Origin: Acidimicrobiales bacterium
GTDB taxonomy: Bacteria > Actinomycetota > Acidimicrobiia > Acidimicrobiales > RAAP-2
Direction of reading: 5' to 3'
Assembly: GCA_017883075.1 (NCBI GenBank)
Contig: JADGOI010000004.1
Span: 1 to 52,712, forward strand
Length of the DNA: 52,712 nt
The number at the start of each line of letters is the position of its first letter. Position 1 is the stretch's first letter. Positions 7,466 through 16,441 of this stretch are shown here, one piece after another. Below the pieces are notes generated by a model. The model made no database searches. It was not told where the DNA came from and saw nothing but the letters and a program-made list of their open reading frames with translations. Made by a program: the position numbers and the translations under genes.

Positions 7466-9124
7466 ATGACCAAATGGAATTTCGCAGACGTGTGGGAAGC
7501 GGTGGCGGAAACGCTGCCGGAAGCTCCGGCTCTGACTCAGGGATCACGCACCCAGACATGGAAGGACACCGACCGCCGGGCAGACAACCTGGCGAGGTGG
7601 TTCCTCGGTGCCGGGGTCGCCAAGCAGGACAAGGTCGCCCTGTACCTCTACAACTGCCCCGAGTACTTGGAGGCGACCTTCGCCATCTTCAAGGTCGGCC
7701 TGGTTCCCATCAACACGAATTACCGGTACGCCGACAACGAGTTGGCCTATCTGTGGGAGAACGCCGATGCGGTGGCGGTGGTCTTCCACGGCGTGTTCGC
7801 CGAGCGCATCGAGGGCGTCCGCGACCGGGTCCCGGGCATCCAGAGTTGGCTGTGGGTGGACGACGGGACCGCGCCCTGCCCTACCTGGGCCGTCCCTTAC
7901 GAGGAAGTGGCGAAGAACGGTGGAGGCGACGGCGATGGCGCTGGCCAGGGACAAATGCGAGCCCGGGCTCCCTGGGGACGAGGTCCCGACGATCTCAATC
8001 TGTTGTACACCGGCGGGACAACCGGCATGCCCAAGGGGGTCATGTGGCGCCAGGACGACCTGTTTGCCCTCATGAACGCTTCTGGGTTCCGGAGCTACGA
8101 CCAGGATGCGGGCGTGGAAGGTGTGCGCCAGAGCCTGGCGGAACTCGGCCCCGGGATGACACTGCTCCCCGCCTGTCCACTGATGCACGGTACCGGCGGG
8201 TTTACCGCCCTCGAGTGCCTGAGCGAGGGGGGCCGGGTGGTGCTTCTGCCCTCCCGCCACTTCGATGCGGTCGAGCTCCTCGACACTGTCGAACGCGAGA
8301 AGGTCAATGGCTTGATCATTGTGGGCGACGCGTTTGCCAAGCCGATTCTGGCAGCACTTGATGCCCAACCGGGCCGATGGGCCCTGGGCAGCCTGGTGGG
8401 GATGATCTCCTCGGGAGTGATGTGGAGCGAGGAGACCAAGCAGGGCCTCCTCGGGCATCACCCCACCATGTTGTTGGTGGACGCGTTCTCGTCGTCGGAG
8501 GCGCTGGGCATGGGAAGTTCGATCTCGTCAGGGAAGTCGGCCTCCCATACCGCCGACTTCACCCTCGGCCCCAATGTGAGGGTTCTCGACGCCGACGGCG
8601 CTGATGTCATTCCCGGGTCGGACCAGCCCGGCGTGCTGGCCCTGGGAGGACGCATCCCCCTCGGCTACTACAAGGACGAATCCAAGACCGCGGCCACCTT
8701 CCGCACTGTGGGTGGTGAACGATATTCGATACCTGGTGACTACGCCGAAGTGCGAGAGGACGGCAGTATCCACCTGCTCGGACGCGGCTCGGTGTGCATC
8801 AACACCGGCGGTGAGAAGGTCTACCCCGAAGAGGTCGAGGAAGTGGTCAAGACTGTTGCCGGCGTTCTTGACGCGGTGGTGGTCGGGATCCCGAATGAGC
8901 GCTTCGGCGAGGAGATCATCGCCGTAGTGGAGCTGACCTCCGGCACAGCCGAGGAATCGGTCACTGCCGACGCCGTCATTGATCACGTAAAGGCACAGCT
9001 GGCCGGGTACAAGGCCCCACGCCGAATTCGGTTCGTGCCCACCATCGGTCGTTCGCCTTCGGGCAAGGTGGACTATGCCCGGAACCGGGCCGAAACCGCG
9101 GCGTGGGTGGGCGTTGAGCTCTGA
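7466..9124 (+). CDS. acyl-CoA synthetase (AMP-binding, FadD-type)
   Basis: 552 aa ANL-superfamily ligase activating a carboxylic acid to acyl-AMP and then acyl-CoA. The P-loop LLYTGGTTGMPKGVMW is near residues 179-194. An acyl-pocket segment ACPLMHGTGG, the adenylate motif with DAFSSSEALG, a YSIPGDYAEV region and the C-terminal GRSPSGKVDYA lysine motif (A10) are all intact. A Gly/Asp-rich insertion lies near residue 151. The ATG at 7466 is preceded by AAGGGG 11 bases upstream; an in-frame GTG at 7454 overlaps that site and is less likely. Divergently paired with the acyl-CoA dehydrogenase and followed by the ABC1 kinase, whose start overlaps its end. Confidence 0.9.
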   Translation: MTKWNFADVWEAVAETLPEAPALTQGSRTQTWKDTDRRADNLARWFLGAGVAKQDKVALYLYNCPEYLEATFAIFKVGLVPINTNYRYADNELAYLWENADAVAVVFHGVFAERIEGVRDRVPGIQSWLWVDDGTAPCPTWAVPYEEVAKNGGGDGDGAGQGQMRARAPWGRGPDDLNLLYTGGTTGMPKGVMWRQDDLFALMNASGFRSYDQDAGVEGVRQSLAELGPGMTLLPACPLMHGTGGFTALECLSEGGRVVLLPSRHFDAVELLDTVEREKVNGLIIVGDAFAKPILAALDAQPGRWALGSLVGMISSGVMWSEETKQGLLGHHPTMLLVDAFSSSEALGMGSSISSGKSASHTADFTLGPNVRVLDADGADVIPGSDQPGVLALGGRIPLGYYKDESKTAATFRTVGGERYSIPGDYAEVREDGSIHLLGRGSVCINTGGEKVYPEEVEEVVKTVAGVLDAVVVGIPNERFGEEIIAVVELTSGTAEESVTADAVIDHVKAQLAGYKAPRRIRFVPTIGRSPSGKVDYARNRAETAAWVGVEL

Positions 9125-10592
9125 ATCAGACACCGGGGTTCCGCCCGAGTCCGCTGAGTCGCCCGAGTCCGCTGAGTCGCCCGGAGGACCCGAGGTACCC
9201 GCATCCTCTGCCTTGGCTGGACCCGGTGACAGACCCCCGATCAGGCACACGGACAGGCTTCGGCGTACTGCGGCGTCGGCTCAACTGGTCGGACGGCTTG
9301 GCGCTTCCCGGATGACCGGCAAAATCAGGATTCGTCTCGCCCAAGCTGACCGTCGCGATGAGCTGGCGACGACCATCGAACTCCGCACAGCGGAACAGGT
9401 GGCCGAGTCCTTGGGGGACATGAAGGGGGCACTGATGAAGCTGGGCCAGATCGCCAGCTTCATCGATGAAGGCCTCCCCGAACCATACCGAGTGGCCCTG
9501 GCCCAACTGCAGTCGGACGCGCCCCCGATGGCGCCGGAGCTGGCCGCCGGGGTGGTAGAGGCAGAGTTGGGCCGCACTCCCACCAAGGTCTTCCGGGAAT
9601 GGGATCCGGTGCCACTGGCCGCCGCCTCCATAGGTCAGGTCCACCGAGCGGTGACATTCGATGGCAGAGAAGTCGCGGTGAAAGTCCAGTACCCAGGGGT
9701 GGCGGCTGCCATCGAGGCGGACTTGGCCAATACCGAGATGCTGGCCCGGATCCTTCCGATGATGTTCCCATCGCTCGATCCCAAGATACTGGCGGCCGAG
9801 CTGCGTGACCGGCTGACAGAAGAGCTCGACTACATCCACGAAGCCGCCAACCAGCGACAATTCTCAGAGATCTACCGGGGCCACCCTTTCATCCACATTC
9901 CCGAAGTGGTGGACGAGTTCTCCACACGTATGGTGCTCACCACTGAACTGGCCACCGGTGCTCGCTTCGCTGAAGTAGAGAAGTGGTCGGTCCACGAGAG
10001 AAATCTGGCCGGCGAGACTCTGTTCCGTTTCGTGTTCCGGGGTATCAACCGGTTGGGCGTGTTCAACGGCGATCCGCACCCGGGGAACTATCTGTTCCGT
10101 CCAGGGGGCCACGTGACGTTCCTCGACTTCGGCATGGTGAAGAAGTTCACTCCCGAAGAGACGGCCGTCTTCCATGAGTTGATCGAGACACTGGTACTGC
10201 GAGGAGATGCCGAGGGCTACCGCCGCGCTCTCGAGGAGGTCGGGCTCCTTCGGCCCGACCCGTCCCTTTCCACCGATGACGTCGCCGACTACTTCAGTCA
10301 CTTCTACGACCTGGTGATGGTCCGGGGCCGGCGCACCGTTGAGCACGAGTACGCTTCGGAAACCGTCAGGAGGGTGTTCAACTCCAAGAGCCCGGTGGCC
10401 AAGGCGGTCAACTTGCCGGCCATGTTCGTCATCGTGCAGCGCATCAACCTCGGGCTCTACGCACTTCTGGCTCGATTGGGGGTAACTGCAGACTGGCGGG
10501 GTATCGCCGAGGAACTGTGGCCGATGGTAGATGGACCTCCCACCACGCCGTTGGGCGAAGCCGAAGCGGAATGGCTCAGCCGCTCCACCTGA
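9114..10592 (+). CDS. ABC1/UbiB (AarF) family atypical kinase
   Basis: About 492 aa. Members are atypical kinases/ATPases linked to isoprenoid-quinone or lipid metabolism. Visible motifs are MKLGQIASF (KxGQ loop), the Ala-rich PLAAASIGQVHRA, the VAVKVQYPG lysine, ELDYIHEAANQRQF, FNGDPHPGNY (catalytic) and FLDFGMVKK (metal binding). A hydrophobic C-terminal helix is plausible. The N-terminus has two identical SAESPE-type hexads from an 18-bp duplication. The start is uncertain: TTG at 9114 overlaps the synthetase stop by 11 nt, much as a TTG may do in bioD; an ATG at 9075 would overlap by 50 nt. Likely cotranscribed with the acyl-CoA synthetase. Confidence 0.85.
   Translation: MSSESDTGVPPESAESPESAESPGGPEVPASSALAGPGDRPPIRHTDRLRRTAASAQLVGRLGASRMTGKIRIRLAQADRRDELATTIELRTAEQVAESLGDMKGALMKLGQIASFIDEGLPEPYRVALAQLQSDAPPMAPELAAGVVEAELGRTPTKVFREWDPVPLAAASIGQVHRAVTFDGREVAVKVQYPGVAAAIEADLANTEMLARILPMMFPSLDPKILAAELRDRLTEELDYIHEAANQRQFSEIYRGHPFIHIPEVVDEFSTRMVLTTELATGARFAEVEKWSVHERNLAGETLFRFVFRGINRLGVFNGDPHPGNYLFRPGGHVTFLDFGMVKKFTPEETAVFHELIETLVLRGDAEGYRRALEEVGLLRPDPSLSTDDVADYFSHFYDLVMVRGRRTVEHEYASETVRRVFNSKSPVAKAVNLPAMFVIVQRINLGLYALLARLGVTADWRGIAEELWPMVDGPPTTPLGEAEAEWLSRST
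9144..9179. repeat. 18-bp tandem duplication in ABC1-family gene
   Basis: CCCGAGTCCGCTGAGTCG occurs twice without mismatch (9144-9161, 9162-9179), duplicating six codons in the disordered, acidic N-terminus. In frame, hence length-variable without disrupting the gene. Confidence 0.85.
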
Positions 10593-10639
10593 GTCGACAA
10601 TCCCAACTCGGATGGTCCAAGTCAGCACGTCCAGCTTCG

Positions 10640-10656
10640 GGCTCCGGGCGGGAGCC
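10640..10656. terminator. possible bidirectional terminator
   Basis: GGCTCC-GGGCG-GGAGCC forms a six-base-pair GC stem between the convergent ABC1 gene and sugar nucleotidylyltransferase. There is no U tract. Confidence 0.3.
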
Positions 10657-10664
10657 GTCAAACC

Positions 10665-11405
10665 TCAGCCCTTGTTCGCCCCGTGAGCCCGAACGAAATC
10701 GTTCACTGTGTAGTACGCGTCGATCGACTCACCGGCGTCGCCCCAAAAACCCTCCAGCACGTCGTACGCCATCGAGCCCTCGTTGATGTAGTGGTTGTTC
10801 ACGTCGGTGATTTCCAACTCGCCGCGGCCCGAAGGTACCAGTGACGGGATGACATCGAACACGTCGGCGTCGTAGCAGTAGATCCCCGTAACCCCGAACT
10901 TGGATGGGGGTTGCTCGGGCTTCTCCACGATGCCCGTGATGCGTCCCTCGTCGAATGAAGGCACACCAAGGTGGCGAAGGTGCTCGTCCTCCTCCACCGG
11001 GGTCAGGAGAATGCGAGCACCCCGAGCCTCGGCCCGGAAGGCGTCCACCATTGGCTTGATCGACTGTTCGACAATGTTGTCGGCCAGCATCACCAACACC
11101 GGGTCGCCGTCTACGAACCGCGCCGCCAGACCCAGGGCCTCGGCAATGCCACCTGGCTTTTCTTGGTAGCCGTAGCTCAAACGGTCGATGCCGAACTCAT
11201 AGCCGTTCCCCAACAGACGAAGGAACTCTCCGGCGTGGGTCCCTCCCGTGACCAGCATGATCTCGGTGACTTCCGCATGTACGAGCGCCTCGATGCACCA
11301 GTTGATCATGGGCCGGTCGTAGATCGGGAGCAGATGTTTGTTGGTGATACGAGTGAGCGGATGGAGGCGTGAGCCGGTACCGCCAGCGAGAATGACACCC
11401 TTCAT
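10665..11405 (-). CDS. sugar-1-phosphate nucleotidylyltransferase (glucose-1-phosphate thymidylyltransferase-like)
   Basis: 246 aa. It transfers a nucleotidyl group from NTP to a sugar-1-phosphate. The N-terminal signature GVILAGGTGSRLHPLT with NKHLLPIYDRPM at residues 22-33 is that of RmlA-type enzymes; GYQEKPGGIAEAL, LMLADNI and IVEKPEQPPSKFGVTGIY follow in order. It has the short catalytic core and no C-terminal hexapeptide domain. dTTP with glucose-1-phosphate is the family default, but substrate is not proven; no rmlBCD genes are adjacent. Start set by a TANNNT-N7-ATG leaderless promoter. Monocistronic between convergent and tandem neighbours. Confidence 0.85.
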   Translation of the reverse strand: MKGVILAGGTGSRLHPLTRITNKHLLPIYDRPMINWCIEALVHAEVTEIMLVTGGTHAGEFLRLLGNGYEFGIDRLSYGYQEKPGGIAEALGLAARFVDGDPVLVMLADNIVEQSIKPMVDAFRAEARGARILLTPVEEDEHLRHLGVPSFDEGRITGIVEKPEQPPSKFGVTGIYCYDADVFDVIPSLVPSGRGELEITDVNNHYINEGSMAYDVLEGFWGDAGESIDAYYTVNDFVRAHGANKG

Positions 11406-11418
11406 GCGTGGCAGCCTA
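11406..11418 (-). promoter_or_regulatory. leaderless promoter of nucleotidylyltransferase
   Basis: Minus strand TAGGCT (11413-11418), seven bases, then the ATG ending at 11405; no Shine-Dalgarno. Confidence 0.55.
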
Positions 11419-11474
11419 GACGTGATGGTTGGGGACAGCCGAACCGATTGATAGGGCGCCTTGGGACCTCGCGG

Positions 11475-12383
11475 TCAGCTGACGCGGAACCCAGCCAGGA
11501 CAGCATCGGACAGGGCCGGCCACGCGGCGCTCGCCCACGGTCCGAACGCCCGGTCAGCCAATCCCGCGCAGGCCAGACCGGCCCTGGGGTCGATCCAGAA
11601 GAACGACCCGGAACGACCGAAGTGCCCGAATGTGGCCGGAGAATTCGACACTCCCGTCCAATGGGGCCGCTTGTCGCCGCATACTTCCACTCCGAGTCCC
11701 CAGTCACACCGGTCGAAACGGCCGAACCCGGGGAGAACGCCAGGCAGACCAGGGAAAGCCACCGAGACGGCCAAGGCATGGCTTTCGGGGCTGATCAGCT
11801 TGGGAACTGCCCACTCGGTCACGAGAGCCAGTAGGTCGCTCAACGGCCCCCATAGTCCGGAGGCTGGGTCCGATGAGGCTGAGTCCGACATTGCCCCGCC
11901 CGACGAGGCGGACTCCAGTTGATCCCGTCCTGGATCGAAAACGGTGTCGGACATCCCGAGAGGATGGAGCACCCCATAGGTCACATAGTCACGGAATGAC
12001 ATACCCGACCGCTGGACCAGCACGTCCGCCAACACGTCATAACCGAAGTTGGAATAGATGCGCCGGGTATGAGGCCTGGCCAACGGCGGACCCCGGTCTG
12101 GCCCGAGCCCAGAAGCATGGGCCAGCAGGTGGCGGATCGTCGAACCGGGAGGCCCGGCCGGCAGATCGAGGGACAGAGTGCCCTCCTCAATGGCCACGAG
12201 GACCGCGAGGGCGGTGACCGGTTTGGTCACCGACGCCCATGGAAACAGTCGATCCTGAGGTCCCACAACCTCAACGGTCTCGGCCTCGGGCGAACTGCGT
12301 TCGCCACCTCCCCGTCCGATGCGGATCACTCCGACCGCTGCCGCGTCAACTGGCCAAGTTCCAACCAGATCCAAGGCGCCCAT
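11475..12383 (-). CDS. serine hydrolase, beta-lactamase/class C PBP-like
   Basis: 302 aa. The serine beta-lactamase/esterase fold is indicated by the nucleophile motif Ser51-Val-Thr-Lys54 in PWASVTKPVTAL, Tyr110-Ser-Asn112 (YxN), HLLAHASGLG, and a C-terminal GHFGRSGS in place of the KTG box. No signal peptide, so probably cytosolic; the substrate could be an ester, amide or peptide. Two acidic/serine-rich stretches near residues 155-175 form a low-complexity loop. The start at 12383 was chosen because a -10 hexamer lies nine bases upstream and the upstream in-frame extension runs antisense through the lipase signal region. Divergent from the secreted lipase. Confidence 0.78.
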   Translation of the reverse strand: MGALDLVGTWPVDAAAVGVIRIGRGGGERSSPEAETVEVVGPQDRLFPWASVTKPVTALAVLVAIEEGTLSLDLPAGPPGSTIRHLLAHASGLGPDRGPPLARPHTRRIYSNFGYDVLADVLVQRSGMSFRDYVTYGVLHPLGMSDTVFDPGRDQLESASSGGAMSDSASSDPASGLWGPLSDLLALVTEWAVPKLISPESHALAVSVAFPGLPGVLPGFGRFDRCDWGLGVEVCGDKRPHWTGVSNSPATFGHFGRSGSFFWIDPRAGLACAGLADRAFGPWASAAWPALSDAVLAGFRVS

Positions 12384-12398
12384 AGTGTTCCGATCGTA
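12384..12398 (-). promoter_or_regulatory. near-leaderless promoter of serine hydrolase
   Basis: Minus strand TACGAT (12393-12398), nine bases, then the ATG ending at 12383. Confidence 0.45.
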
Positions 12399-12427
12399 GA
12401 TCACGTCATGGGATATGCCCTGGTGAC

Positions 12428-12441
12428 TACTGTGAACGGCG
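12428..12441 (+). promoter_or_regulatory. near-leaderless promoter of secreted lipase
   Basis: TACTGT (12428-12433), eight bases, then the ATG at 12442. It lies back to back with the serine hydrolase promoter, 29 bp apart. Confidence 0.45.
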
Positions 12442-13947
12442 ATGTGGCGAAACTCTGCAATCGGAGTTCGGGCCCGGATCATCCAACGCCGGGAGACGAT
12501 GCTCGTCGCCTTGGCCACCCTGACCTTGCTAAGCGCCTCGACTGGATGGGCCATCCTTTCGAGAAGCGCCTCCGCATCCCAATCCTCCCAGGTGAGGCTG
12601 TCCACCTCTTCCGCTCCACCCATGCTCGACATCTCAAGCTTTGCCTTCGCGTCACCAGCCGGCCAGGCCGGCCAGGCCGAGATTCACCACGTCGGCGGGA
12701 ATTCGGAGACCCCTTCGGTCATCACACCGATCACGGCGAACGCCCCAATTTGGGCGTCAGCGCTCACAACTCCCCCATCATCTGCACGCACTTCATTGGA
12801 CCCGGTGCCTCTCGAAGGCTTCTACACGTCTCCCGACCCCCTCACCGCGGCCGCGCCTGGATCGATTGTCCGATCCGAACCAATCCCTGACGCAGTGGGG
12901 CTGCCCCCTCAGGCCATCGCATACCGCGTGCTATATCACTCAGAATCGATCACCGGAGCCGATATCGCCGTCTCTGGGACGGTGGTCATCCCCGGTGGCC
13001 CACCACCGGTGGCGGGCTATCCCATTGTGACCTGGGCTCACGGAACCACCGGCCTGGCTGACGCGTGTGCACCCTCCAAGCAGGGGGTCGGCACCGTCCC
13101 CTATCTCTCCCAATTCATCGACGAAGGGATGATCGTCGCGGCTACCGATTACCAAGGCCTCGGAACCCCCGGGATCCACCCTTACCTGGTCGGCCAAAGC
13201 GAGGGTCAGGCCGTACTGGATGCTGCCCGCGCTGCCCGCAACCTCGCCGGATCGATAGCGTCTGACTCGGTGATCATCTTCGGCCACTCCCAAGGTGGCC
13301 AAGCGGCTCTGTTCGCCGGGCAGATCTCCCATTTGTACGCACCCGATCTCTTCGTTGCAGGCGTGGTGGCAGTGGCGCCAGTCTCGAGTCTCAGCGGATT
13401 CGCGCCGGCAGTTCCGGGACGCAATCCCGATACCTACTCCGCGTATGTCGTCATGGCCCTGTATGCCTGGTCGATTGTCTACGGGGATCTGCGCCTTTCG
13501 GACGTTCTCACGCCATGGGCCATTGCCACTACGCCAGCTATCGACCAGATGTGCAGCGACATGGTGATCGACACCTACGCGGACGTGTCCACCAATCGAA
13601 TCTTCCGCTCGGGTTGGAAGGACAACACGGCGGTCCAGGCCCGTTCGATCCAGAACGACCCAGGTTTGGCACCTACGGTTGCGCCGGTCTTGATCGTGCA
13701 GGGGACGGCCGACGAACTGATTCCCTACGCCACCACCACGACTCTGGTCGATCAACGGCTGTGCGGGGCCCAGCATGACACGGTGGAGTACGACGTTGTT
13801 CGCGGTGCCGGTCATGGAAATGTGGTGGGGACCGCACAACCAGATGTACTCCAATGGATCGCTGCCCGATTGGCCGGACAGACAGCTCCCGACACGTGTG
13901 GACAACCCGATCCGGTATTGACCGACTGGCTCCGTTGGCAAACATGA
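12442..13947 (+). CDS. secreted lipase / alpha-beta hydrolase (LIP family)
   Basis: 501 aa. A basic N-terminus and hydrophobic stretch (TMLVALATLTLLSAS) near residues 19-45 form a signal peptide or anchor. A Ser/Pro-rich region then precedes the hydrolase domain, which starts near residue 125. The domain resembles fungal/actinobacterial secretory lipases: TWAHGTTGLADACAPS oxyanion region, AATDYQGLG, and the nucleophile elbow FGHSQGGQA with the Ser near residue 283. A C-terminal LIVQGTADELIPY acid loop and the late GAGHGNVV histidine complete the triad. It probably hydrolyses triacylglycerols or polymeric esters outside the cytoplasm. A weak hairpin follows the stop. Confidence 0.85.
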   Translation: MWRNSAIGVRARIIQRRETMLVALATLTLLSASTGWAILSRSASASQSSQVRLSTSSAPPMLDISSFAFASPAGQAGQAEIHHVGGNSETPSVITPITANAPIWASALTTPPSSARTSLDPVPLEGFYTSPDPLTAAAPGSIVRSEPIPDAVGLPPQAIAYRVLYHSESITGADIAVSGTVVIPGGPPPVAGYPIVTWAHGTTGLADACAPSKQGVGTVPYLSQFIDEGMIVAATDYQGLGTPGIHPYLVGQSEGQAVLDAARAARNLAGSIASDSVIIFGHSQGGQAALFAGQISHLYAPDLFVAGVVAVAPVSSLSGFAPAVPGRNPDTYSAYVVMALYAWSIVYGDLRLSDVLTPWAIATTPAIDQMCSDMVIDTYADVSTNRIFRSGWKDNTAVQARSIQNDPGLAPTVAPVLIVQGTADELIPYATTTTLVDQRLCGAQHDTVEYDVVRGAGHGNVVGTAQPDVLQWIAARLAGQTAPDTCGQPDPVLTDWLRWQT

Positions 13948-13952
13948 CCGCG

Positions 13953-13968
13953 TGCGATCGAAATCGCA
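13953..13968. terminator. possible terminator after lipase gene
   Basis: TGCGAT-CGAA-ATCGCA, a perfect six-base-pair stem with a tetraloop, six bases after the lipase stop and in the gap to convergent ftsX. No U tract; the remaining ~100 nt of the gap hold nothing recognisable. Confidence 0.3.
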
Positions 13969-14069
13969 GAGAGCACGGTTGCCACGCCCGCCGGGTCACC
14001 GGACAGCCAGCCGTTGCCGTTGGCCGTCACCCGAAGAACGCCGGCTTCCCGATGGCGGAGACGAACAGG

Positions 14070-14963
14070 CTAAACGTCGAGGAAGCGCCGAACAGCCAAC
14101 GCCGAACCGGCGACACCCACACCGATGCCCACCACGCCGACCAAAATACATGTGGCGGCGACTTCCCAGGTCCCCATCGACATTTGAGCAATCAGGTTGC
14201 CCTGGTTGGCAGCTGTCTTGGTGGTGTCGAGCCCGATGCCCCAATAGAGACCGAGTACCACCAATACGGCGACAGCCGAGCCGAGCAATCCTTGAATGAG
14301 ACCTTCCGCCATGAACGGGAGCCGGATGAACCAGTTGGTCGCACCGACCAACTTCATCACCGAGACCTCACGCCTGCGGGCGAAGATGGCCATCCGGATC
14401 GTGTTGAGAATGAGAACCGAGGCTGAGAGCAACAGCACCACCGCGACGGACAGGAAGACCCATTGCAGAATATGGATCACACTCTCCATGGTCCGGATCT
14501 GGGCGGTCGGTGATGATGGTGTCCCGAAGATGCCCGGTTTGCCAGTGAACTGCTGAACCACCGCGGTGGCATCTGACGGATTCTGGAGGACACATCGATA
14601 CGACGACGGATAGTCGGACTGCTTGGTGGCGTTGAACTCGTCGGCTGCGACGGTTTGTCTGGCTTCGTTGAAGTCGTAGGCCTGGGAGCGGGCAATACAG
14701 CTCTTCACCAAGGGGTTCTGGGCCAGCTGGGTCCCGATGGCCTGAAACTGCGCCGGACTGGCATCGCCGTTCACCCAGACCGCGACGCCGACCCCGTTCT
14801 GCCAATGCACAGTCGCTTTTGTCGCTCCCTGCTTCAACAGCAGAGCGGAGCCCACCAGGGCCAGGGATACCGCCACCGTAAGCACCGCGGCCGCGGTCAT
14901 CAGGCGGTTGCGCCACAGATTGGTGGTGGCCTCGCGTGCAACGTATCCGGCAGAGACCGGCAT
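14070..14963 (-). CDS. ftsX: cell division protein FtsX
   Basis: 297 aa membrane partner of FtsE. Topology is the expected four helices: residues about 21-43 (LMTAAAVLTVAVSLALVGSA), then a large external domain to about 165, then helices near 168-193, 220-245 and 265-290. The cytoplasmic loop after helix 2 carries FARRREVSVMKLVGATNWFIRLPF, typical of FtsX and MacB-type permeases. FtsEX regulates peptidoglycan hydrolases at the septum through the external domain. The start codon overlaps the ftsE stop (TGATG), so translation is coupled. Confidence 0.93.
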   Translation of the reverse strand: MPVSAGYVAREATTNLWRNRLMTAAAVLTVAVSLALVGSALLLKQGATKATVHWQNGVGVAVWVNGDASPAQFQAIGTQLAQNPLVKSCIARSQAYDFNEARQTVAADEFNATKQSDYPSSYRCVLQNPSDATAVVQQFTGKPGIFGTPSSPTAQIRTMESVIHILQWVFLSVAVVLLLSASVLILNTIRMAIFARRREVSVMKLVGATNWFIRLPFMAEGLIQGLLGSAVAVLVVLGLYWGIGLDTTKTAANQGNLIAQMSMGTWEVAATCILVGVVGIGVGVAGSALAVRRFLDV

Positions 14964-15793
14964 CAGCTGTCCACGTCACGGCGGCCGAGTCGGTCCCTCG
15001 AGTCTGCGTATCCGGTGGTCGGGGCCGGAGCACCAGCCTTGGCGACGGGAGCCGTGGCAGTCTCCACCATGGTGCCGGTCGGAGAACCGGCGCCGGCTGC
15101 GGCAATCGCACTATCGAGGCCATACATACCGCGAGCCTGATCTCGCACGATGTCGCCGTGGTCCAACTCGATGACCCGTCGACGCATCTGGTCGACCATG
15201 CCGGCATCGTGGGTGGCGACGACAACCGTGGTCCCTGTTCGATTGATCCGGTCGAGAAGCCGCATGATGCCGAGGCTGGTGGTCGGATCGAGGTTGCCGG
15301 TGGGTTCGTCGGCAAGGAGAATCAGGGGTCGGTTCACGAACGCCCGAGCTACGGCCACTCGCTGTTGTTCACCACCCGAGAGTTCTCCGGGCAGATTCCC
15401 GCTCTTTTTGGTGAGGCCGACCAGATCGAGCACCTGCGGCACCTGCGAAGCGATCACGTGCTTGGGCCGTCCGATCACCTCGAGCGCAAAGGCCACATTC
15501 TCAAAGACTGTCTTGTTCGGGAGCAACCGGAAGTCCTGAAACACGCACCCGATATTTCGTCGCAAGTACGGGATGCGCCATTTCGACAGGTGCCCGATCT
15601 CTTTGCCGGCTTCCCAAATTCGGCCCGAGCTGGGAATCTCCTCGCGCAGCAGCAACCGGATGAAGGTGGTCTTGCCCGAACCGGAAGGGCCAACAAGGAA
15701 GACGAACTCGCCTTTGTCGATCTCAATCGAACAGTCCCGGAGTGCGACTGTTGACCCTTTGTAGGTTTTGGTGACGTTTTGGAACGTGATCAT
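14963..15793 (-). CDS. ftsE: cell division ATP-binding protein FtsE
   Basis: 276 aa ABC ATPase. Walker A GPSGSGKT is at residues 35-42, Q-loop Q86, signature LSGGEQQR at 138-145, Walker B LILLADEP at 157-164, and switch His195. The canonical domain ends near residue 222; a further ~54 residues rich in Ala, Gly, Thr and Pro form a disordered tail longer than in most FtsE proteins. It drives FtsX in septal peptidoglycan hydrolase control. No clear Shine-Dalgarno or TANNNT box was seen before the ATG, so it may be read from an upstream promoter. Confidence 0.95.
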   Translation of the reverse strand: MITFQNVTKTYKGSTVALRDCSIEIDKGEFVFLVGPSGSGKTTFIRLLLREEIPSSGRIWEAGKEIGHLSKWRIPYLRRNIGCVFQDFRLLPNKTVFENVAFALEVIGRPKHVIASQVPQVLDLVGLTKKSGNLPGELSGGEQQRVAVARAFVNRPLILLADEPTGNLDPTTSLGIMRLLDRINRTGTTVVVATHDAGMVDQMRRRVIELDHGDIVRDQARGMYGLDSAIAAAGAGSPTGTMVETATAPVAKAGAPAPTTGYADSRDRLGRRDVDS

Positions 15794-15912
15794 AAGGGAT
15801 GGTCAGGGTTGAAACGGGATTGCGTTGCACGGTGCCTTGAGTCCATTGCAGCTTACCGGCCTGGTGCCGGCAATTGGTGCAGCCCCTCTGACCTCCCCTG
15901 ACGTGTGCAACC

Positions 15913-16377
15913 TCATCGAGGTTCTCCCCAGAACTCGACGACCAGGCGAACGGGGCCGACAATGACAACTCTGTGTGACATTCCGGGTGGAATGGGTTGC
16001 GACGAACCAGCAGAAAGGCGCGCGTCGAGGAGAGGAGCAGTCTCCATCTGAAATGCAACCTCACCTTCAGTGACCCGGAGCATCCCCCACACTCGTTCCG
16101 CCGTCCGATGTGAGCTCCGCAATCCCCGCGGCAGTCTGTCTTGGTCCCAGGGACCTGCAGTCCTGAGTAATGAGAGGCCTTCGGGCATCTCGGCCCGGTC
16201 ACAGAGCGAGCACTCGATCGAAGACCCCACGCGCCCGTTACGTTCGGCGTCGGCATTGATCCATGGTCGATTTTGGAACGGCGGTCGATGGCGGATGTGC
16301 TGGTTGTGAAGGCACGAAACTTCCGCTACCCAATCACCATCATCGCCCACGTGGAAACCGTCGATGACCCGAATCAT
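15913..16377 (-). CDS. DUF3565-DUF1971 fusion protein
   Basis: 154 aa with two recognisable small domains of unknown function. Residues 1-60 match DUF3565: VIDGFHVGDDGDWVAEVSC, HNQHIRHRPPFQNRPW and a CSLCDRAE end, with conserved Cys/His that could bind metal. Residues 60-154 match DUF1971, the small cupin-like domain found alone or with TehB-like tellurite-resistance proteins: MPEGLSLLRTAGPW, VPRGLRSSH(R)TAERVWG, then IPPGMSHRVVIVGPVRLVVEF. Start taken at the ATG at 16377, just before DUF3565 homology; an upstream ATG would run into prfB. It follows prfB by 64 nt on the same strand. Function unknown. Confidence 0.75.
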   Translation of the reverse strand: MIRVIDGFHVGDDGDWVAEVSCLHNQHIRHRPPFQNRPWINADAERNGRVGSSIECSLCDRAEMPEGLSLLRTAGPWDQDRLPRGLRSSHRTAERVWGMLRVTEGEVAFQMETAPLLDARLSAGSSQPIPPGMSHRVVIVGPVRLVVEFWGEPR

Positions 16378-16441
16378 CAGAGTTGCCGCGTGGTTACCAC
16401 CCCACCGAGCGCTCCACGCTCCGCCCCGGTGTTCGCCACCC

